DNA of 5,754 nt, from NCBI GenBank assembly GCA_028290685.1, contig JAQGJI010000059.1, positions 1-5,754 of the forward strand. Direction: 5' to 3'. This stretch comes from Devosia sp. (GTDB lineage Bacteria; Pseudomonadota; Alphaproteobacteria; Rhizobiales; Devosiaceae). Below, one piece after another: positions 1 through 5,754 of the stretch. Positions within the stretch are counted from its first letter, which is position 1, and each line of letters opens with the position of its first letter. The translations under genes and the position numbers were made by a program. The notes beneath the pieces were generated by a model. It searched no databases, was not told the DNA's origin, and saw nothing but the letters and a program-made list of their open reading frames with translations.

Positions 1-846
1 GGCTGGACCCAGCCGATCATCGTGGGCCGCCATGCCTTTGGCGATCAGTACCGCGCCACCGACTTCACCTTCCCCGGCAAGGGCACGCTGACCATCAAGT
101 TTACCGGCGAAGACGGCCAGGTCATCGAGCACGAAGTGTTCCAGGCCCCTGGCGCTGGCGTGGCCATGGCCATGTACAACCTCGACGATTCTATTCGCGA
201 TTTCGCTTACTCGAGCTTCAATTACGCACTCGCGCGCGGCGTGCCCTGCTACCTCTCCACCAAGAACACCATCCTCAAGGCCTATGACGGCCGCTTCAAG
301 GATATCTTCCAGGAGATCTACGAGGCCGAGTTCAAGGAGCAGTTCGAAGCCAAGAAGATCTGGTACGAACACCGCCTGATCGATGACATGGTCGCATCCG
401 CCCTCAAGTGGTCCGGCGGCTATGTCTGGGCCTGCAAGAACTACGATGGCGACGTTCAGTCCGACATCGTGGCGCAGGGTTTTGGCTCGCTGGGCCTGAT
501 GACCTCGGTTCTGGCTACCCCCGACGGCAAGATCGTGGAGGCCGAAGCCGCCCACGGCACGGTGACTCGCCACTACCGCCAGCACCAGCAAGGCAAGGAA
601 ACCTCGACCAACTCGACGGCATCCATCTTTGCCTGGACGCGTGGCCTTTCCCATCGCGCCAAGCTTGACGACAATGCGGAACTCGCCAAGTTCGCCCTGA
701 CGCTTGAAAAGGTGACCGTTGATACCATCGAGGAAGGCAAGATGACCAAGGACCTGTCCTTGCTCGTCGGCCCGGATCAGGGTTGGCTGTCGACGCTGGG
801 GTTCCTCGACGCGATCGATCAGAACCTGCAAAAGGCCATGGCGTAA
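1..846 (+). CDS. icd: NADP-dependent isocitrate dehydrogenase, C-terminal part (5' end outside window)
   Basis: Cytosolic TCA-cycle enzyme that oxidatively decarboxylates isocitrate to 2-oxoglutarate, producing NADPH. The frame is open from base 1, so the gene starts outside the window; 281 residues are visible. Judged against human IDH1 from memory, about 122 N-terminal residues are missing from a protein of roughly 400. Visible landmarks, in window residue numbers: GRHAFGDQYRATDF at 9-22, where R10 and Y17 match IDH1 substrate Arg132 and catalytic Tyr139; STKNT with K88 (catalytic Lys212); HRLIDDM with D128; and the IDH signature NYDGDVQSD at 147-155, with metal-binding D151 and D155. HGTVTRH at 185-191 carries the Arg-His pair (R190, H191) that binds the NADP 2'-phosphate, so NADP rather than NAD specificity is expected. 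It belongs to the eukaryote-like homodimeric subfamily, not the E. coli type. No frameshift or missing key residue is seen. It ends in TAA, with a terminator 19 bases downstream. Confidence 0.97.
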   Translation, partial: GWTQPIIVGRHAFGDQYRATDFTFPGKGTLTIKFTGEDGQVIEHEVFQAPGAGVAMAMYNLDDSIRDFAYSSFNYALARGVPCYLSTKNTILKAYDGRFKDIFQEIYEAEFKEQFEAKKIWYEHRLIDDMVASALKWSGGYVWACKNYDGDVQSDIVAQGFGSLGLMTSVLATPDGKIVEAEAAHGTVTRHYRQHQQGKETSTNSTASIFAWTRGLSHRAKLDDNAELAKFALTLEKVTVDTIEEGKMTKDLSLLVGPDQGWLSTLGFLDAIDQNLQKAMA

Positions 847-865
847 GCCCAGGGCTTTCCCGACA

Positions 866-898
866 AAAAGGCTGGAGCAACGCTCCAGCCTTTTCTTT
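866..898 (+). terminator. Rho-independent terminator of icd
   Basis: A perfect 13-bp stem (866-878 with 882-894) closes on the 3-base loop AAC. The core is GGCTGGAGC pairing with GCTCCAGCC. The stem is flanked by an A-run on the left and TTTTCTTT on the right, the classic intrinsic terminator form. It begins 19 bases after the icd stop codon. It should end icd transcription and insulate the transporter genes downstream. The symmetrical A and T runs mean it could also work on the opposite strand, although no minus-strand gene is seen reading into it here. Confidence 0.93.
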
Positions 899-1000
899 GT
901 TGGCCATCTTGCGCTGCTGTCGCGCCGAATTCCCATCGACGGCGGGGGCAACTCAAACTAGAGAGGGGACTGCCTGCTCCTCCCTTATCCTGGATGTACC
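899..1000. other. Intergenic leader of first transporter gene
   Basis: These 102 bases between the icd terminator and the first transporter start hold no recognisable RNA gene or ORF of note. A promoter for the transporter pair should lie here because the terminator isolates it from icd, but I see no convincing -35/-10 pair. The best candidate, TCGACG at 936 with TAGAGA at 959 (17-base spacing), is poor. The only Shine-Dalgarno-like element is TGGA at 991-994, six bases before the ATG. Confidence 0.4.
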
Positions 1001-1933
1001 ATGCCCATCGGCGTGTTCTACGCGGTCGTCGCGTTCTCCGTCTATTCCTGCGGCGACGCCCTGATCAAGGGCTTCGGACAAAGCCTTTCCGTGTTCGAGA
1101 TCGGTTTCTTTGTCGCGGTTTTCTCCTTGCTTCCGGCGCTTTTCGTCAAGCCCAAGGGGGAGCGCTGGCGCGACAGCTTCAAGCTGAAATATCCCCGCCT
1201 CGTGCATCTTCGCTCGTTCTGCGGGGTGGCGTCCTCGACCCTGATAACTTACGCCTTTGTCACCATTCCCTTCGCCGAAGCCTACGCCTTGGCCTTCATG
1301 ATGCCGCTCTTCATCACGCTGATGTCGGTGCTGCTGCTCAAGGAGCGTGTCGATCCCACGCGCTGGGCGATGCTCACCCTTGGGTTTTTAGGCGTGATGC
1401 TGGTTGTTCGTCCGGGCTTCCGCGAGCTTGAGCTGGGCCACCTGGCGGCGCTGAGCTGCGCCTTGTTCGGGGCAGTCACCACGACCGTGCTGCGCGTCGT
1501 GGCGCCCGCCGAGAAGCGGGTCAGCCTCATCGCCCTGCCCGCGCTCTACATGGTTCTGACCAGCGCATTGCTCATGATTCCCCAATTCGTGCTCCCCACT
1601 CTGGAGCAGTTCGGCCTGCTGGCGCTGAGCGGGACTTTCGTGGGCCTTGGGCATTTGCTGATCATCGCAGCGACCCGCCATGCCCCGGCCAGCCAGGTGG
1701 CGCCCATCCAATATGTGCAGATCGTCTGGGCTATCGGGCTGGGCGCGTTCTTCTTTTACGAATACCCCGACCTTGTCGCCTATGCCGGACTGGCCATCGT
1801 GGTGCTATCGGGTCTGGTCAACGTCTTCATCGATGGCGCCCGCGCCCGTATCGCTGGCCGCTTTGCTGCCTATCGCGCGCGCCGGCCCGGATCGCCCACC
1901 AACATCACCGAAGTGCGGGGGCCCGAAATATAG
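1001..1933 (+). CDS. EamA-family (DMT superfamily) inner-membrane transporter, first of tandem pair
   Basis: A 310-residue integral membrane protein with about ten hydrophobic segments: near 4-24, 32-50, 73-90, 93-113, 121-138, 147-165, 175-196, 204-225, 233-252 and 257-278. That is the double EamA repeat (2 x 5 helices) of drug/metabolite transporters, and the length is normal for the family. Motifs shared with the next gene include DALIKG (19-24), LSVFEI (29-34), IPFAEAYALAFM (89-100), GFLGV (128-132), LELGHLA (143-149), VAPIQY (233-238) and YPDL (255-258). The IPFAEAY stretch between helices 3 and 4 is the most strongly shared. DMT proteins move amino acids, nucleotides, vitamins, S-adenosylmethionine and drugs; the sequence does not reveal the substrate or direction. 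The tail after residue 279 is Arg-rich and hydrophilic, consistent with a cytoplasmic C-terminus. The ATG at 1001 is preferred: TGGA lies six bases upstream and the N-terminus aligns with the paralogue. The first helix acts as an uncleaved membrane anchor. Confidence 0.93.
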   Translation: MPIGVFYAVVAFSVYSCGDALIKGFGQSLSVFEIGFFVAVFSLLPALFVKPKGERWRDSFKLKYPRLVHLRSFCGVASSTLITYAFVTIPFAEAYALAFMMPLFITLMSVLLLKERVDPTRWAMLTLGFLGVMLVVRPGFRELELGHLAALSCALFGAVTTTVLRVVAPAEKRVSLIALPALYMVLTSALLMIPQFVLPTLEQFGLLALSGTFVGLGHLLIIAATRHAPASQVAPIQYVQIVWAIGLGAFFFYEYPDLVAYAGLAIVVLSGLVNVFIDGARARIAGRFAAYRARRPGSPTNITEVRGPEI

Positions 1934-2014
1934 TTCGGCAACCGGTCGACGGACAGCCCGCGAACTTGTATGGTAGGGCTCATTCCTGCCGCACTTCTTT
2001 CCCGTGGATTTCCG
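1934..2014. other. Short gap between the two transporter genes
   Basis: These 81 bases hold no terminator with a T-run, so co-transcription of the two transporters is likely. A 6-bp inverted repeat, AGTTCG at 1932-1937 and CGAACT at 1961-1966, spans the first gene's stop with a 23-base loop; it is too weak to call a structure. A candidate internal promoter, TCGACG at 1946-1951 and TATGGT at 1969-1974 with 17-base spacing, matches the sigma-70 consensus at four of six positions in each box, so the second gene could also be transcribed independently. GTGGA at 2004-2008 is the probable ribosome binding site for the ATG at 2015. Confidence 0.35.
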
Positions 2015-2899
2015 ATGCCGGTCGGCGTCTTGATAGCTTTTCTGGCCTTTGCCAGCTTCTCCATGGCCGATGCCCTGATCAAAGGCATTGGCCCGGGTCT
2101 GTCGGTGTTCGAGATCGCCTTTTTCACCACCATCTTCTCGGTCATTCCGCTGATCATCGTCAACCGGCACGAGCGCTGGCGCGAAATGTTCCAGCTGCGG
2201 CACAAATGGCTGCTGCAAATTCGTTGCGTGACCGCCATCGCGGGGACCGCCTGCGTGATGTATGCCTTCACCCACATTCCCTTTGCCGAAGCCTATGCCA
2301 TCGCTTTCATGACGCCCGTCGTCGTCACGGTGCTGAGCGTGGTGCTCCTCAAGGAGCATGTCCGGCGGCTGCGCTGGATCTTGCTGTTCGTGGGGTTTTT
2401 AGGTGTCCTGCTGGTGATCCGCCCCGGCGTGCGCACGCTTGAGCTGGGGCACTTGGCCTCCCTGGCGGCCGTATTCTTTGGCGCGGTGACGACGGTCATC
2501 TTGCGCCACATCGCACCGACCGAGCGGCGCATCAGCGTAATCGGCGTGCTGGCGATCTATTCGCTGGTTTTCAACTTCATCTTCATGCTGCCCAGTTTTG
2601 TTGCGCCAAGCTGGACCCAGATGGCCACTTTCGTGGTGATCGGCCTCTTCGGAGGCACCGGCGGGCTGCTCATCATCCAGGCAACCAGGACGACACCCGC
2701 CAATCTGGTAGCGCCGGTGCAATATAGCCAATTGCTCTGGGCCATCATCCTGGGAGCCGTCTTTTACAGTGAATATCCCGACCTGCCGGCCATTGTCGGC
2801 ATGCTGATCGTGCTGGCGGCAGGCATCGCCAATGTCCTCACCGACAAGATGAAGATCGTCTGGAAACCCCGGCTGTTCTTTTACCGCACCGGGCTTTGA
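2015..2899 (+). CDS. EamA-family (DMT superfamily) inner-membrane transporter, second of tandem pair
   Basis: A 294-residue membrane protein with two EamA repeats and about ten helices, co-linear with its neighbour and nearly gap-free against it from the first residue (MPVGVLIAFLAF against MPIGVFYAVVAF). By eye about half of the positions are identical; in the first 37 residues I count 23. Shared blocks are DALIKG (19-24), LSVFEI (29-34), ERWRE (53-57), IPFAEAYAIAFM (88-99), GFLGV (127-131), LELGHLA (142-148), FGAVTT (155-160), VAPVQY (232-237) and YPDL (254-257). Start choice: the frame is open to an ATG at 1970, which would add 15 residues, but that ATG lacks a nearby Shine-Dalgarno and the extension has no counterpart in the paralogue. 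The ATG at 2015 has GTGGA six bases upstream, the same layout as the first gene. The short basic tail differs from that of the paralogue. Substrate is unknown. The pair could act separately on related substrates or together as a heterodimer; neither can be told from sequence. Confidence 0.92.
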   Translation: MPVGVLIAFLAFASFSMADALIKGIGPGLSVFEIAFFTTIFSVIPLIIVNRHERWREMFQLRHKWLLQIRCVTAIAGTACVMYAFTHIPFAEAYAIAFMTPVVVTVLSVVLLKEHVRRLRWILLFVGFLGVLLVIRPGVRTLELGHLASLAAVFFGAVTTVILRHIAPTERRISVIGVLAIYSLVFNFIFMLPSFVAPSWTQMATFVVIGLFGGTGGLLIIQATRTTPANLVAPVQYSQLLWAIILGAVFYSEYPDLPAIVGMLIVLAAGIANVLTDKMKIVWKPRLFFYRTGL

Positions 2900-2931
2900 T
2901 GATCCCAACCTCGCGGGAGGCTGCTCACTCT

Positions 2932-2971
2932 GGCTGCTTCGCCTCCCTCCCCCTTGCGGGGGGAAGCAGCC
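2932..2971. repeat. Compound GC-rich hairpin, possible dispersed intergenic repeat
   Basis: GGCTGCTTC (2932-2940) pairs perfectly with GAAGCAGCC (2963-2971). Inside, CCCCC (2949-2953) pairs with GGGGG (2958-2962) around the loop TTGC, leaving an 8-base bulge on the left arm only (2941-2948). The core CTCCCCCTTGCGGGGGG resembles the small GC-rich palindromic repeats often seen between genes in alphaproteobacteria; that resemblance is from memory, and only one copy lies in this window. It may also serve as a 3'-end structure for the transporter or alaS mRNA. Confidence 0.6.
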
Positions 2972-3028
2972 GTTAGAGCCTGTGGCTCTGGACCAGGACC
3001 TCCTGGCGTGAGTTCGCAGTGAACACTG

Positions 3029-3044
3029 CCCGCCTTGGGGCGGG
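3029..3044 (-). terminator. Possible weak 3'-end hairpin of alaS
   Basis: CCCGCC and GGCGGG form a 6-bp all-GC stem around a 4-base loop, 14 bases beyond the alaS stop codon on the minus strand. The position suits a transcription terminator, but the sequence that follows on that strand (CAGTGTTCAC) lacks a T-run. It may be a non-canonical terminator or merely an mRNA-stabilising hairpin. Confidence 0.35.
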
Positions 3045-3057
3045 GATCACGGGATCG

Positions 3058-5697
<2,640 letters not shown>

Positions 5698-5720
5698 CAA
5701 GAGGCTTTCGTTGCGGGAAT

Positions 5721-5737
5721 TGGCGCTGGCAGCGCCA
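5721..5737. promoter_or_regulatory. Inverted repeat in alaS leader, possible operator
   Basis: TGGCGCTG (5721-5728) and CAGCGCCA (5730-5737) are perfect 8-base arms around one central base, lying 24 to 40 bases upstream of the alaS ATG. On the minus strand a -35-like CTTGTC (5745-5740) precedes it, and 17 bases on there is only a poor -10 match, CAATTC (5722-5717), so the repeat would sit between the boxes. E. coli AlaRS is known to repress its own gene by binding a palindrome near its promoter; a similar role here is inference. No T-run follows it on the minus strand, so it is unlikely to terminate an upstream gene. Confidence 0.35.
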
Positions 5738-5754
5738 CGGACAAGTTCGGCTGG

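Larger units (their letters stand above)
2900..3057. other. Convergent intergenic region with serial inverted repeats
   Basis: This gap separates the end of the second transporter (plus) from the end of alaS (minus). It contains no ORF I would support. Several short inverted repeats follow one another: the compound hairpin at 2932-2971; AGAGCC/GGCTCT at 2975-2989; CCAGGA/TCCTGG at 2993-3006; CAGTG/CACTG at 3017-3028; and CCCGCC/GGCGGG at 3029-3044. None is followed by a clear T-run on either strand, so none is a textbook intrinsic terminator, though folded 3' ends for both converging transcripts are likely. Confidence 0.7.

Noticed and set aside
1382..1431. Possible programmed frameshift at TTTTTA in the transporters
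   Set aside because: In-frame codons TTT TTA preceded by G do not form a proper slippery heptamer, a run of five T is too short for polymerase slippage, and the shifted frames end quickly. A +1 shift would stop at once at TAG, giving a half-transporter, but nothing else supports this.
936..1952. Shared TCGACGG at 936 and 1946, upstream of both transporters at similar distances (65 and 69 bases)
   Set aside because: A 7-base match between two leaders of this size in GC-rich DNA is expected by chance about half the time, and the accompanying -10 boxes are weak.
1932..1966. Inverted repeat AGTTCG/CGAACT across the first transporter's stop codon
   Set aside because: Only six base pairs with a 23-base loop and no T-run; not a terminator and well within chance.
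1805..2359. Minus-strand 184-codon open frame spanning the junction of the two transporters
   Set aside because: It is antisense to two well-supported membrane proteins, is His/Asp/Gly/Arg-rich like other shadows, and resembles no family I know.
3041..3056. GATC...GATC short repeat near the alaS end
   Set aside because: Four-base palindromes are trivial and frequent; no evidence of function.

Overview
The window looks like ordinary chromosomal DNA from a GC-rich alphaproteobacterium, most likely in the Hyphomicrobiales (Rhizobiales). The basis is the protein character: an AlaRS with a rhizobial-type N-terminus, a eukaryote-like NADP isocitrate dehydrogenase of the kind these bacteria use, and strong C/G third-position codon preference. 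I cannot name a genus. The neighbourhood of icd and alaS fits what I recall of rhizobial gene order, but I could not check this.

Layout, left to right. (1) 1-846, plus strand: the C-terminal 281 residues of NADP-dependent isocitrate dehydrogenase (icd), cut by the window edge, followed by a strong intrinsic terminator at 866-898. (2) 1001-1933 and 2015-2899, plus strand: two tandem, clearly paralogous ten-helix EamA/DMT-family inner-membrane transporters of unknown substrate, 81 bases apart. (3) 2900-3057: a convergent intergenic region full of short inverted repeats, the largest being a two-part GC-rich hairpin. (4) 3058-5697, minus strand: complete alanyl-tRNA synthetase (alaS). Its leader, 5698-5754, holds an inverted repeat.

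icd and alaS are housekeeping genes (TCA cycle and translation). The transporter pair lies between their ends, is separated from icd by a terminator, and probably forms its own small transcription unit. Nothing in the sequence ties the transporters functionally to either neighbour.

I found no mobile element, CRISPR array, RNA gene, defence module or obviously novel system. The most interesting points are the tandem paralogues, which share the only two in-frame TTA codons I could find at the same alignment position; the hairpin cluster between the convergent genes; and the inverted repeat just upstream of alaS, which could be an operator.
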